The translations under genes were made by a program, and so were the position numbers. Shown here piece by piece: positions 18,752 to 28,130 of a stretch of 64,000 nt of DNA. The notes beneath the pieces are model-generated. The model had not been told where the DNA came from. It worked only from the letters and a program-made list of their open reading frames with translations, and ran no database searches. The DNA is from an uncultured Desulfobacter sp. (GTDB lineage: Bacteria > Desulfobacterota > Desulfobacteria > Desulfobacterales > Desulfobacteraceae). Location of the stretch: the NCBI RefSeq assembly GCF_963666675.1, contig NZ_OY762929.1, forward strand, positions 3,534,001-3,598,000. Reading direction: 5' to 3'. Numbering within the stretch: the first letter of the stretch is position 1; each line of letters opens with the position of its first letter.

Positions 18752-21079
18752 ATGATGATGAAAACATCTTGGTCTTCCCAAATGGGTTTGAGGCATAAGT
18801 TTATGATTTTAATTATTCTTATTTTCATTCCTATTTTTGGACTGCTTTTCGCAACCGGTTACAGTCAGGTTCAGCAGACGAAAGAAGATATTGAAAAAGA
18901 TGTCAGAGACCTCATCTCACAGTTCATTGAAGAGCAAAAGCACCTTACGCTGCAGACAAGAGAGTTTCTAAAAATATTGACTCACGTCCCGGCCGTAAAA
19001 AATTTGAATATCTCAGAGTGCAACGCATTCTTGCAATCACTGCATAAACAGACGCCTCAATATTCTACACTTGTCGCTGCAGATGCACAGGGTCTGATTG
19101 ATTGCTGTGCGATTCCCCTTACGAAAACAATCAATGTCAAAGACAGGAACTGGTTTAAGCGGATCAAAGAAAGTCGCAAATTCATAGTAGATACATTTAT
19201 AATCAGCCGTTCTGCCCAAAAAGCATCCCTTCCTTTGGCTTATCCGGTTCTTGATGATGAAGGCAATCTAAAAGGAGCAGTGGGTGCAGCGATCAACCTT
19301 GAGTATTACAACTCTTTATTTAAAAAGAGCGTCATACCAAAGGACTCAATCATTTTACTTACGGATCACAAAGGATCAATTCTTTATCAGTCATCCATGT
19401 GTGAGGGGGGTGTGGGAAAGCCGATTTCAGAATGCTATGGATTTACTCTACCCTCTGATACAGGAGACAGCGCACCGTTTGAAGTGCAAGGGAATGATGG
19501 AATTTCAAGAGTGTACTGGTATGAATGGTTCTGGATAGGACAGGAACATAATTTAGTCTGTATAGTGGTGGGGATTTCAAAACAGATCATGTTTGCTGAT
19601 ATTAAAAACAGTATCATACGAAATATTTTTCTTTTAGTATTTGTCGCCTTGATATCGCTTATTATTGCATGGTTTACCTGGGAAAGATTGATTCGATCCC
19701 CCATTGATTTTCTAATATATAAAACCCAACAAATTAAACAGGGGAAATGGCATTTTTTAGACTATGAAAATCTGTCCGGAGAGCTTTTGGTTCTTTCTAC
19801 GGCATTTGATGATATGGCCAAAAATTTATTAAAAAGGGAAAGGGAAAGAGACAAGGCTCTTCTGGATCTTAAAAATGAGTTGAATGAAAAAAGAAAAACG
19901 GAAAGAGAACTCCGGGAAAAAGAAGAGCGGCTAAACGTTCTATTCAGACAGGCTGCTGATCCGATTTTTGTTTCTGATTTGTCGGGTCAATTGACCAAAG
20001 TGAATAAAGCTGCAATTCAGGCCACCGGATATACTGAGGATGAACTAATAAACATGAACGTCATTGATATAGACTCAGATTTTAATTCCCCCGGGTCTCT
20101 GGAAAATTTGTTTGGATCTCTAATCCCCGGTCATCAAAAAACGATTTCCTCTGTTCACCAGAGAAAAGATGGGACGACCTATCCTGTTGAGATCACAGTT
20201 ACCCGAATTCACACCCCGGATGGTCCAAGAGTGATGGGAATTGCCAGGGATATCACCGAACGAAAAAGAATGAATGAAGTGATGATTCAAAACGAAAAAA
20301 TGCTTTCCGTGGGGGGGCTTGCGGCAGGTATGGCCCACGAAATAAATAATCCCCTGGCAGGAATTGTTCAAAATGCAGACCTTTTGCAAAACAGACTGAC
20401 GGACAAAAATATTGTTCCCAATATTAAAGCGGCTGAATCCTTGGGGACGGATATGGAAACCATAAGCCGGTTCATGGAACAAAGAAGCATCCCCCGAATC
20501 CTTTATGCCATAAAAGATTCGGGGTTGAGAATGGCGGAAATCGTAGAGAATATGCTCAATTTTGCAAGGAAATCAGATGACAGTTTTTCCAGCCATGATC
20601 CTATTGTGTTAATGGATAAGATCCTTGAACTGGCGTCTGCGGACTATGATTTAAAAAAACATTATGATTTTAGATCCATCTCCATTGAAAAAGAGTATGC
20701 ATCCAACCTTCCCATGGTGAGTTGCGAAAGCGCTAAAATCCAGCAGGTGGTTTTAAATATACTTAACAACGGCGCCCAGGCCATGTTTGAAAACCGCAAA
20801 AACATCCAACCTAAATTTATTCTGCGGCTGAGCCATGAGAGCGCGGATAATATGCTTCGGATTGAAATTGAAGACAACGGGCCAGGAATGGATGCAGACA
20901 CCGCTAAAAGAATTTTTGAGCCCTTTTTCACAACAAAGCCGGTGGGCGTAGGTACCGGATTAGGCTTATCTGTCTCTTATTTTATCATAACTGAAAATCA
21001 TAAAGGCTCAATAAATGTTATTTCTGAACCGGGAGAGGGTGCTCATTTCGTTATTCGCCTTCCTATTGAACGAAACTAG
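18752..21079 (+). CDS. Sensor histidine kinase: dCACHE-HAMP-PAS-HisKA-HATPase
   Basis: Membrane sensor kinase of 775 residues without receiver domain. The first transmembrane helix (about 18-36) and second (about 290-310) enclose a periplasmic region of about 250 residues. That region has double-CACHE features such as DRNWFKRIKESRKFIVDTFI and LAYPVLDDEGNLKGAVGAAI, typical of sensors of small organic ligands. A HAMP-like linker and a PAS domain (about 395-505) follow. The phospho-acceptor is H529 in GMAHEINNPLAGIV. The HATPase domain has EDNGPGMD and GTGLGLSVSYF. A cognate response regulator is not next to it. A copy of the dispersed repeat begins right after the stop codon. Confidence 0.94.
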   Translation: MMMKTSWSSQMGLRHKFMILIILIFIPIFGLLFATGYSQVQQTKEDIEKDVRDLISQFIEEQKHLTLQTREFLKILTHVPAVKNLNISECNAFLQSLHKQTPQYSTLVAADAQGLIDCCAIPLTKTINVKDRNWFKRIKESRKFIVDTFIISRSAQKASLPLAYPVLDDEGNLKGAVGAAINLEYYNSLFKKSVIPKDSIILLTDHKGSILYQSSMCEGGVGKPISECYGFTLPSDTGDSAPFEVQGNDGISRVYWYEWFWIGQEHNLVCIVVGISKQIMFADIKNSIIRNIFLLVFVALISLIIAWFTWERLIRSPIDFLIYKTQQIKQGKWHFLDYENLSGELLVLSTAFDDMAKNLLKRERERDKALLDLKNELNEKRKTERELREKEERLNVLFRQAADPIFVSDLSGQLTKVNKAAIQATGYTEDELINMNVIDIDSDFNSPGSLENLFGSLIPGHQKTISSVHQRKDGTTYPVEITVTRIHTPDGPRVMGIARDITERKRMNEVMIQNEKMLSVGGLAAGMAHEINNPLAGIVQNADLLQNRLTDKNIVPNIKAAESLGTDMETISRFMEQRSIPRILYAIKDSGLRMAEIVENMLNFARKSDDSFSSHDPIVLMDKILELASADYDLKKHYDFRSISIEKEYASNLPMVSCESAKIQQVVLNILNNGAQAMFENRKNIQPKFILRLSHESADNMLRIEIEDNGPGMDADTAKRIFEPFFTTKPVGVGTGLGLSVSYFIITENHKGSINVISEPGEGAHFVIRLPIERN

Positions 21080-21090
21080 CTTAAAACAAT

Positions 21091-21249
21091 TGCCATGGGC
21101 TGGCCTACAACAAAGTTTGAAAAATCTGAGTAACTTATCCAGACTTTCATATAACGGCCATGGGCCGAGCCAGGTCTATCATGACCCAGGCTTCGACCCA
21201 CAACGAAGAATGAAAGAACTCAATAAGTTATCGAGCTCTTTCATATAAA
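21091..21249 (+). repeat. Dispersed paired-hairpin repeat, locus 3 (one short and one full unit)
   Basis: The first unit (from 21091) is shortened, lacking most of the first hairpin, and keeps TTTGAAAAATCTGAGTAACT. The second unit (21150-21249) is complete and of the GTCTATCATGACCCAGGC subtype, ending in GAGCTCTTTCATATAA. The tandem order equals that at locus 1. Confidence 0.85.
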
Positions 21250-21375
21250 GACGGTGAACTTGAGCGTTTATAACCTACTGAATATAAATGGATTTCAAGA
21301 TTGCGCTGCAACTTTTAGGTATTAAAAAAATTTATACTATTATATGAGCATTCACTTTTAAAGATTCTTACTTTT

Positions 21376-24300
21376 ATGGTACATCCTTATTTTATGACAT
21401 TACATCAGAGAAATTACTATCCTCTATTATTTATTATCTCAATTGTGGCACTTGTCTTGATCGCTTTGATAAGTCAAGCCTCTGCATCGAATATTTTTTT
21501 TCCAAATAAAGCAGACTTTCTTAGATCAGCAAGTGAACTAGATTATCCTCCTTTTTCAATTATAAGGCCAGACGGTACTGCCGACGGTTTTTCTGTTGAA
21601 CTTTTAACTGAGGTGACAAAAGCTGCCGGACTAAAAGTTGAATTTAAGGTTGGCCCATGGAATAAAATCAAACAAGAGCTGATTGAGGGGAAATTAGATG
21701 TCTTGCCGATTGTCTCATATTCCGAAGAACGTGATAAGGTCTTAGACTTTACCGCATCTTATCTACGAATGCATGGAACTATTTTTGTCCGAAAAGAAGA
21801 AAAATCGATAGATGATGAAACAGACTTGATAGACAAGGAAGTTCTTGTAATGGAAGGAGACACTGCTCATGAATATGCCATCAAAAATAATTTGACCAAT
21901 AAAATTATTTTGACTGAGACATTTGAGGAGGCAATGAGATTACTTTCCTCTGGAAAGCATGATGCGGTCATCATCCAGCAACTGGTTGGTTATCAAATCA
22001 TTCGAAAACTCAATATCAAAAATTTGGTGGATGTTAGTTCTATCAAAGAGCAAAGCCTTAAACCCATTGCGAAACCTTTATTGGGGTTTGAGCAAAAATT
22101 TTGCATTGCTGTTCCAGAAGGCAACCGAGAATTAATAGGCCTGTTAAATGAAGGACTTACGATAGTCATAACAAATGGAATTTATGAAAGACTGTATGAT
22201 AAATGGTTTGGCCCAATATTACCAAACCCCGAAGTCCATATAGAGGACATTTTAAAATATCTTACATATATCCTAATACCTATACTGGTAATCGGTTGGT
22301 TTTTGATCCTTTGGTTGTTAAAAAAACAAATCACTTATAAAACCAAAGAATTATCATTAGCCAATACAAAGTTATCTGAAAGTCAGCAAAGACTTTCTCT
22401 TGCTATGGAATTCGCCAATGACGGTCTCTTTGATTGGAACCTGGAGACCAATGAAATTTATTATTCCCCCGTTTGGAAACGCTTGCTTGGATATAAAGAT
22501 GATGAGTTGCCCAATGAATTTTCTGTATGGGAAAATTTGACTGCTCCAGAAGACGTTAAACGATCTTTGAAGATGCAAAAAGAGTTGATTAACAAGGAGA
22601 GGAATACTTATGAAATAGAATTCAGAATGAAACACAAAATGGGACACTGGGTTGATATCCTTAGTCGTGCAAATGCCGTTTTCAATGAAAAAGGCGAGGC
22701 GGTGAGAATCATTGGTACCCATGTTGATATTTCAGAACAAAAGAAAGCCGAATATCTGCTTAAAGAAAATGAACAACGGTATAAGAGTGCCCAGAGAATG
22801 GGAAAGGTGGGGAATTGGGAATATGATATAGCAACTGAATTATTCTGGGGGTCGGAACAGGCAAAACGGATTTTCGGAATTGATCCGGATAGTAAGACAT
22901 TCTCCGTTGAAGAAATTGAAAGTTGTATACCCGAAAGAGAAAGGGTCCACCAGGCCCTTGTCGATCTTATTGAAAAAGACATTCCATATGATCTTGAATA
23001 TGAAATACATCCTGTTTCAGGCTCTGAAAACAGAACAATTCGATCCATTGCGGAATTATCCAAAAATGATTCAGGAGCACCGTTAAAAATATTTGGTGTA
23101 ATCCACGATGTCACCGACGAAAAAAACGCGCAACAAGAAAGAAAAAAATTAGAAAATGCATTAAACCAGGCTCAGAAAATGGAATCTATTGGACGGCTTG
23201 CCGGTGGTGTTGCCCATGACTTTAACAATATGCTTAGTATTATTTTGGGGAATGCAGAAATTTTGATAGAGGATCTATCGTCCTTCCATCCTTCAATTGA
23301 GAACGTAAGAGAGATCAAAAAAGCGGCAGAGCGTTCAACAAATCTGACAAGACAATTGCTTGCTTTTGCTAGAAAACAGACGATTGCCCCCAAAATTGTT
23401 GACATCAATCAAACCATTCAAAACATGCTGAATATGCTTGAACGGTTGATAGGTGAAGATATAGAACTGTCCTGGCTACCTGGAACTGATATATGGCCGG
23501 TTAAAATTGATCCATCACAAATCGACCAGATCTTGGCAAACCTTTGTGTAAATGCGAGGGATGCCATAAAAGGCGTCGGTAAAATTATTATCGAAACGGG
23601 TCATATAAATATAACAGAAACCTATTGCAGAGAACACGCCGGTTTTATTTCTGGCAATTTTGTGCTTATTACGGTGAGTGATACTGGGTACGGCATTAAA
23701 AAAGGTGACATTGATAAGTTGTTTGAACCTTTTTTTACAACCAAAGAGTTAGGAGCGGGGACCGGGCTCGGGCTTGCGACTGTCTATGGTATTGTCAAAC
23801 AAAACAATGGGTTTATAAATGTATACAGTGAATTGAATCAAGGTACTGTCTTTAAAATTTATTTACCTAAACATGATCAAGGCAGCATTGATACCAATCA
23901 GGAAATCATGGAGGAAATTGGCCATCCAGGTAATAAAACTATTTTGCTGGTTGAAGATGAACAAGCGATCTTAATAATGACAAAATCAATTCTTGAGCGT
24001 TTAGGACATAAGGTGTTGACTGCTTCCAGACCCACAAAAGCGATTCAAATCAGTCAGGAACACAAAGATATTCAATTATTGATAACAGATGTCGTTATGC
24101 CGGAAATGAATGGAAAAGATCTGGCGGAAACAATATTAAAAACGCATCCGACAATGAAATGCCTATTCATGTCAGGCTATACTGCGAACGTAATCGCACA
24201 CCGCGGGATATTGGATGGAGGAGTAAACTTCTTAAATAAGCCATTTTCAAAACACGATCTTTCTGCAAAATTGCGTGGGATTTTTGATAAAGAAACCTGA
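21376..24300 (+). CDS. Hybrid sensor histidine kinase: SBP-PASx2-HisKA-HATPase-REC
   Basis: Membrane hybrid kinase of 974 residues. Hydrophobic signal/anchor at about 17-36, then a family-3 solute-binding domain (about 48-278, with DYPPFSIIRPDGTADGFSVE and a GIYERLYDKWFG end). A transmembrane helix is at about 290-313. Two PAS domains span about 340-590; HKMGHWVDILSRANAV is a PAS C-terminal strand. The phospho-acceptor is H614 (GVAHDFNNMLSII), of the HDFNN subtype. The HATPase has GTGLGLATVYGIV. The receiver domain at about 853-970 has D905 (LLITDVVMPEMNG). No HPt is present. The last 400 residues are strongly similar to those of the convergent kinase at 24327-27245, which lies only 26 bp away, while the sensor halves differ. 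Confidence 0.95.
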   Translation: MVHPYFMTLHQRNYYPLLFIISIVALVLIALISQASASNIFFPNKADFLRSASELDYPPFSIIRPDGTADGFSVELLTEVTKAAGLKVEFKVGPWNKIKQELIEGKLDVLPIVSYSEERDKVLDFTASYLRMHGTIFVRKEEKSIDDETDLIDKEVLVMEGDTAHEYAIKNNLTNKIILTETFEEAMRLLSSGKHDAVIIQQLVGYQIIRKLNIKNLVDVSSIKEQSLKPIAKPLLGFEQKFCIAVPEGNRELIGLLNEGLTIVITNGIYERLYDKWFGPILPNPEVHIEDILKYLTYILIPILVIGWFLILWLLKKQITYKTKELSLANTKLSESQQRLSLAMEFANDGLFDWNLETNEIYYSPVWKRLLGYKDDELPNEFSVWENLTAPEDVKRSLKMQKELINKERNTYEIEFRMKHKMGHWVDILSRANAVFNEKGEAVRIIGTHVDISEQKKAEYLLKENEQRYKSAQRMGKVGNWEYDIATELFWGSEQAKRIFGIDPDSKTFSVEEIESCIPERERVHQALVDLIEKDIPYDLEYEIHPVSGSENRTIRSIAELSKNDSGAPLKIFGVIHDVTDEKNAQQERKKLENALNQAQKMESIGRLAGGVAHDFNNMLSIILGNAEILIEDLSSFHPSIENVREIKKAAERSTNLTRQLLAFARKQTIAPKIVDINQTIQNMLNMLERLIGEDIELSWLPGTDIWPVKIDPSQIDQILANLCVNARDAIKGVGKIIIETGHINITETYCREHAGFISGNFVLITVSDTGYGIKKGDIDKLFEPFFTTKELGAGTGLGLATVYGIVKQNNGFINVYSELNQGTVFKIYLPKHDQGSIDTNQEIMEEIGHPGNKTILLVEDEQAILIMTKSILERLGHKVLTASRPTKAIQISQEHKDIQLLITDVVMPEMNGKDLAETILKTHPTMKCLFMSGYTANVIAHRGILDGGVNFLNKPFSKHDLSAKLRGIFDKET

Positions 24301-24326
24301 ATGTAACAGCCAGGTTGCCATGACCA

Positions 24327-27245
24327 TTAAGACGTACCATGAAGCAATTCCCGAATTTTTTTGGCAAGTTCTTTTTGGGATAATGGTTTTGGAATAAAAT
24401 GGATGCCTTCCTCCAACACGCCGCGGTGTGCGATCACATTGGCCGTGTAACCGGACATGAACAGGGTTTGAAGGCCCGGAAAAAGTGATTGGAGTTTTTC
24501 TGATAATTCACGCCCGTTCATTTCAGGCATGACAACATCGGTAACCAAAAGATCAATACCGCGTGTATTTTTTTGGGCCATTGCAACAGCCGCCTTGGGA
24601 CTGTTTGCGGACAATACACAATACCCAAGGCTTATGAGCATTTTTTCACCCATTTTTAAAATGAATGGGTCATCCTCCACCAGCATGACTGTTTCACCCT
24701 GGCCCAAGGGCAGTTCCCCCTTCTCTTTTTGACGGATCGTTTTAAGTTGCTCTGTGTTTCTGGGTAGATAAATCTTAAAAACGGTTCCGTGGCCAGGTTC
24801 GCTGTAGACATTGATAAAGCCGTTATTTTGTTTTACGATGCCGTACACGGTTGAAAGTCCTAATCCGGTTCCTTGATTGCGTTTTTTTGTTGTAAAAAAG
24901 GGGTCAAAAATTGTGTTAAGAATATCCGGGGAGATGCCGCATCCGGTATCGCTGACACTAAACATTACATACTCGCCCGGGATAAACCCTGTGTGATCGG
25001 CGCAATAATCATCATCGAAAACAACGTTTTTTGTTTCGATGGTGACCTTGCCAATTCCCTCTATGGCGTCCCTGGCATTCACGCACAGGTTGGCAAGGAT
25101 CTGATCCAGTTGGGTGGGGTCTATTTTGACCTGCCACCGGGTGCTTCCCGGAAACCATGCAAGGTCAATGTCTTCGCCGATCAGCCGGCGCAGCATTTTT
25201 AACATGTTTTCGATGTTGCTATTTAGATCCAGCACCTTTGGGGCTGTGGTTTGCTGTCGCGCAAAAGCCAACAGCTGTTTTGTAATCTGTGCCGAGCGCT
25301 TTCCGGCCATATAGATTTCTTTAATATCGTCATACAAAGGGGCATTGGCGTCCAGGCTGTCCATAGCCATGTTTGAATACCCCATTATGATGCTTAGCAT
25401 ATTGTTGAAATCGTGGGCGACGCCGCCTGCCAACCGGCCCACCGATTCGATCTTCTGGGCCTGGATCAACTGTTCTTGCAAGGATGCCCGTTTTTTCTCG
25501 GATGACACGTGGGCGGTTTGGGTGCGCAAAAAGTTGAGGGCATAGGAGATGTCGCCGGCCATTTCCGAAAAAAGTGTGAGTTCCTGATCGTCGACAATTG
25601 AGTCTTTTTCCAATTCAACGATCAGGTAGCCAAAAACAATGGAATTGTGGACCAAACGGGTAATAAGCGAATGGGTATGAACCCTTTTCGCTGCAATGGG
25701 ACAAGCCGCGCAATGCTGATGCCTATCATCTATAATAACAATATCGTTGCCCTGCCCTTCATGGCAACAAGGCGGCAGTTCAAATCCTTTGAGCATTGTT
25801 TCAACAGGCTTAAAGGCAGCTCCAAGGCCTGACTCGGCCCAGAAAACAGGGCTGTTTTTTTCGTCGGTGAGAACAATCATTGCTGACTTGTATCCGCGAT
25901 GGTTCACAAGCAGCTTGCATCCCTCTCGGATCAAAGTGTGCGAATTCCTTTCACGTACGATTAATTGATTGATGCCCCGGACGGCTCTGAGCACCTTGTT
26001 TAAGTGATTGATATGCTTTTCTGAAATTTTCTTTTCTGAAATATCCTGGAGTGTTGCCATCACATTCTCAATCCCGCCTTGGGGATTTCGGCTGCACGAA
26101 ACCGTCAGATGGGTATAAATTATACTTTTGTCTTTTCGGTAAAATCTTTTTTCCAGTTCATAGTTTTGTATTTTCCCGGACGCCATTTGATTGAACCAGG
26201 CAAGGTCCGGCTCAAGATCATCCGGGTAGGTCATTTCTGTCCAGGTCATCCCCATGAGTTCTTCTTTTGAGTAGCCCAGCATATCGCATAATTTTTTATT
26301 GACATTGATCCAGCCTTTTTCCAGAGAGGTAATCGCCATACCGATATTGCCGTGGTTGAAGAACGCCAGCAATTGTTCTTCACTCTGCCTGAAATCGATT
26401 TCGGCTTTACGTTGCCTTTTAAGGAACATGGATGATAAAAGCCCGCTCGCAAGACAGAAAATAAAGACAACGGTTCTTACAAAAAGATTGTGATCCGGAA
26501 CGTTTAAAATCAAAAAATCGATAAAGGATCTCCCGTCATGGCCGGTAAACGTACAAAATATGCTGTCCACCACCCAAAACAGGCATCCCAGCAGCAGAAA
26601 GGTGCTGATAATAAAGCCGGTTCTTCGGGAATTGATATGTTCCTTTATTTTGAAAAAGCGCCTTACAGGGTTCATGTGGAGCAATACATCAGCCATGAGC
26701 AGGATAATATAACCGACAGCCGCCTGCTTTACTGCTACAAGGGATGAAAATTCCATGGAAATGGTATTGGATGCGTTTGCCCCCCAGTTCCACGGCGGCG
26801 GATTGCGGGTGATTAGCCATCGGGACAGGGTAAATAAATTTATCGTATTTACAATTCGAAATGGCATTTCAATGATGTACATATTCAACCACCATTTAGC
26901 GGCTTTTTGATTTTGGCGAAGTGTTGCAAATATGCCGTGCCATACAACCCAGAGGGTGAATGACGGTACCACCGAAAAAATTGCGTATCCATTGGATGGC
27001 CCCCACAGCCACCACATGCTTTGGCAGCCGCCGGAAACAGCGCAGAGCAATCCGTATTTCCACCCCCAGTTCAAGGCAATGAGCATGGGAAACAACAACC
27101 CCAGTAATATGGCGGCGGTGTATTCTCCGAACGGAAAAGAAATTGTGTTGAGATTTGTAAAGAACCCCAATAATCCAAAAGAAACGGAGACAAGGATCTT
27201 ATACCGAACTTCTTTTATACCCTTTGATTTATTTGTCATCTGCAT
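24327..27245 (-). CDS. Hybrid sensor histidine kinase: polytopic membrane domain-PAS-GAF-HisKA-HATPase-REC
   Basis: Hybrid kinase of 972 residues. The N-terminal 280 residues hold about seven hydrophobic segments, an integral-membrane sensor I cannot name. A PAS domain follows at about 290-405 and a GAF-like region at about 425-565, with four cysteines in the CCHEGQG and HQHCAAC stretches. The phospho-acceptor is H611 in GVAHDFNNMLSIIMGYSNMA. The HATPase has GTGLGLSTVYGIVKQNN. The receiver's phospho-acceptor is D903 (VTDVVMPEMNG). It begins 45 nt after the response-regulator gene at 27291-28130 on the same strand, so it is probably the last gene of the cobalamin-binding signalling operon. Confidence 0.93.
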   Translation of the reverse strand: MQMTNKSKGIKEVRYKILVSVSFGLLGFFTNLNTISFPFGEYTAAILLGLLFPMLIALNWGWKYGLLCAVSGGCQSMWWLWGPSNGYAIFSVVPSFTLWVVWHGIFATLRQNQKAAKWWLNMYIIEMPFRIVNTINLFTLSRWLITRNPPPWNWGANASNTISMEFSSLVAVKQAAVGYIILLMADVLLHMNPVRRFFKIKEHINSRRTGFIISTFLLLGCLFWVVDSIFCTFTGHDGRSFIDFLILNVPDHNLFVRTVVFIFCLASGLLSSMFLKRQRKAEIDFRQSEEQLLAFFNHGNIGMAITSLEKGWINVNKKLCDMLGYSKEELMGMTWTEMTYPDDLEPDLAWFNQMASGKIQNYELEKRFYRKDKSIIYTHLTVSCSRNPQGGIENVMATLQDISEKKISEKHINHLNKVLRAVRGINQLIVRERNSHTLIREGCKLLVNHRGYKSAMIVLTDEKNSPVFWAESGLGAAFKPVETMLKGFELPPCCHEGQGNDIVIIDDRHQHCAACPIAAKRVHTHSLITRLVHNSIVFGYLIVELEKDSIVDDQELTLFSEMAGDISYALNFLRTQTAHVSSEKKRASLQEQLIQAQKIESVGRLAGGVAHDFNNMLSIIMGYSNMAMDSLDANAPLYDDIKEIYMAGKRSAQITKQLLAFARQQTTAPKVLDLNSNIENMLKMLRRLIGEDIDLAWFPGSTRWQVKIDPTQLDQILANLCVNARDAIEGIGKVTIETKNVVFDDDYCADHTGFIPGEYVMFSVSDTGCGISPDILNTIFDPFFTTKKRNQGTGLGLSTVYGIVKQNNGFINVYSEPGHGTVFKIYLPRNTEQLKTIRQKEKGELPLGQGETVMLVEDDPFILKMGEKMLISLGYCVLSANSPKAAVAMAQKNTRGIDLLVTDVVMPEMNGRELSEKLQSLFPGLQTLFMSGYTANVIAHRGVLEEGIHFIPKPLSQKELAKKIRELLHGTS

Positions 27246-27290
27246 TGCCCATAACTGTCTTTTCGGACGTTAAACAGGTCGTTGGCACTA

Positions 27291-28130
27291 TTATTGGGAG
27301 TCATCGCCGTCAGAAGTATCCGTATCCGGAAAATGTTTTTCTAAACATTCTTCACAGATACCATGACTGAATTCAGCGTCAGAATGACTTTGAATGTATT
27401 GTTCCAACTGAGTCCAATACCCTTTATCATCCCTGATTTGTTTACAATAACTGCAAATCGGAAGCAAACCGGATAACTGCTTGACCTGGCTCAGCGCTTT
27501 TTTAAGCTCATCAATGGTCTTTTCTAATTTTTCATTGGTTTTATTTAAATTTTGGGTACGCTCTTTTACCTTTCGATCGAGTTCAATTCTATTCTTTTCA
27601 ATCGTTAAAATATCATGGTAAGATTTTAATGCGCTTCGAAACATTGTATGCATTTTCAAAGCACTCAGGTCTGTCTTTTCTTTGTAATCGTCGATGTCAT
27701 AAGTATCAATGACGAATTTTTCGGGGGCCTTTCCGGGTTGTCCGGTCCGAATAATCAGGCGAATATGTGAAAGCCCCATCCCCTCCCTGATAAAACGCAC
27801 GAGATCCAGACCTGCTTCTTCTGTTTCCATGACTACATCAATCAGTGCCACTGCAAAGCCAGTATCATCTTGAAGGATTTTTTTTGCCTCTTCTGCAGAG
27901 TAGGCACTGATAAATTGAAGAGGTTTTCCATCATATGTAAATTTTTTTAAGCCGAGTCTGGTGACCTCGTGAACATCGGGTTCATCATCAACAAGGAGGA
28001 CCTTCCAACTATCATTCTCATTGTCCAGTACAAATTTGTTACTTTGGACAGAAGCCGTTAAATCTTTATTGCCTAAAGGGGAGGGATCTTTTTTTTCAGT
28101 CAATTTATTTTTTGATCTTATCAACTTCAT
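27291..28130 (-). CDS. Response regulator with C-terminal CxxC/CxxC module
   Basis: Protein of 279 residues with a receiver domain at about 42-165 (VLLVDDEPDVHEV; acceptor aspartate in ALIDVVMETE). It has a coiled coil at about 180-220, then a short C-terminal module reading GLLPICSYCKQIRDD, GYWTQLEQYI and FSHGICEECLEKHFPD. The two CxxC pairs suggest a zinc site, but no DNA-binding or enzymatic output domain is visible. The same module ends the response regulator at 57680-58282. Its start overlaps the last 26 nt of the upstream kinase gene, so it is very likely that kinase's partner. The receiver has MTEEAG-type insertion around the acceptor, a feature seen in some stand-alone receivers. Confidence 0.9.
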   Translation of the reverse strand: MKLIRSKNKLTEKKDPSPLGNKDLTASVQSNKFVLDNENDSWKVLLVDDEPDVHEVTRLGLKKFTYDGKPLQFISAYSAEEAKKILQDDTGFAVALIDVVMETEEAGLDLVRFIREGMGLSHIRLIIRTGQPGKAPEKFVIDTYDIDDYKEKTDLSALKMHTMFRSALKSYHDILTIEKNRIELDRKVKERTQNLNKTNEKLEKTIDELKKALSQVKQLSGLLPICSYCKQIRDDKGYWTQLEQYIQSHSDAEFSHGICEECLEKHFPDTDTSDGDDSQ

